From the NCBI GenBank assembly GCA_002429385.1, contig DIZL01000065.1:1-28679 (forward strand): a DNA stretch of 28,679 nucleotides. The letters run 5' to 3'. The position numbers and the translations under genes are program-made. Position 1 is the stretch's first letter. Every line of letters starts with the position of its first letter. This stretch comes from Prolixibacteraceae bacterium UBA6029 (GTDB taxonomy: Bacteria > Bacteroidota > Bacteroidia > Bacteroidales > Prolixibacteraceae). Under the pieces are notes generated by a model, which was given only the letters and a program-made list of their open reading frames with translations, was not told the origin of the DNA and searched no databases. This document shows positions 28,672 through 28,679 of this stretch, one piece after another.

Positions 28672-28679
28672 CAAAAATA

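Overview
The window is a chromosomal segment of a Bacteroidota organism, most likely a Bacteroidales/Marinilabiliales-type lineage. This rests on the gene content (a DUF4271 membrane protein beside hemD and rnpA, an ECF sigma/FecR pair with DUF4974, STN and CarboxypepD_reg domains, a menaquinone-type polyprenyl synthetase) and on TAnnTTTG promoter boxes in front of several genes. No phage or insertion sequence was recognised.

Layout. Positions 1-3118 (+): the end of an amidohydrolase, a secreted protein with an HEXXH motif, a YCII-domain remnant, and a ParE/RelE-type toxin-antitoxin pair whose toxin is frameshifted. Positions 3129-5328 (-): DUF4271 protein, hemD and rnpA, with an intrinsic terminator just ahead of rnpA. 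Positions 5427-6380 (+): a tRNA-dihydrouridine synthase. Positions 6524-10083 (-): queD, polA and a 49-residue antitoxin-like remnant. Positions 10084-10877 hold no gene but several inverted repeats, one with perfect 63-bp arms. Then come an ArsR regulator (-), a polyprenyl diphosphate synthase (+), and a (-) strand run of housekeeping genes: dtd, a MazG-like pyrophosphohydrolase, deoC, tpx, ppc and an LCIB-like carbonic anhydrase homologue. A lipoate-protein ligase (+) follows. Positions 20317-27556 (-) form a five-gene operon: ECF sigma factor, FecR anti-sigma, STN-double retropepsin-PDZ protein, STN-CarboxypepD_reg protein, and MG2/TonB-plug protein. A divergent tRNA-Leu(CAA) with its own promoter and terminator follows, then AT-rich DNA with a membrane protein of unknown function.

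Three things stand out. (1) Several intergenic regions carry arrays of degenerate words in strict 7-nt phase (four loci) or about 11-nt phase (two loci). Most fold as inverted repeats, and five of the six abut a stop codon. (2) The sigma/anti-sigma operon has no TonB-dependent outer-membrane receptor; the STN signalling domain sits instead on a predicted periplasmic aspartyl protease and on a carboxypeptidase-regulatory-like protein. (3) PEP carboxylase is followed at 31 bp by an LCIB-family carbonic anhydrase homologue, suggesting a bicarbonate-supply/anaplerotic pair.
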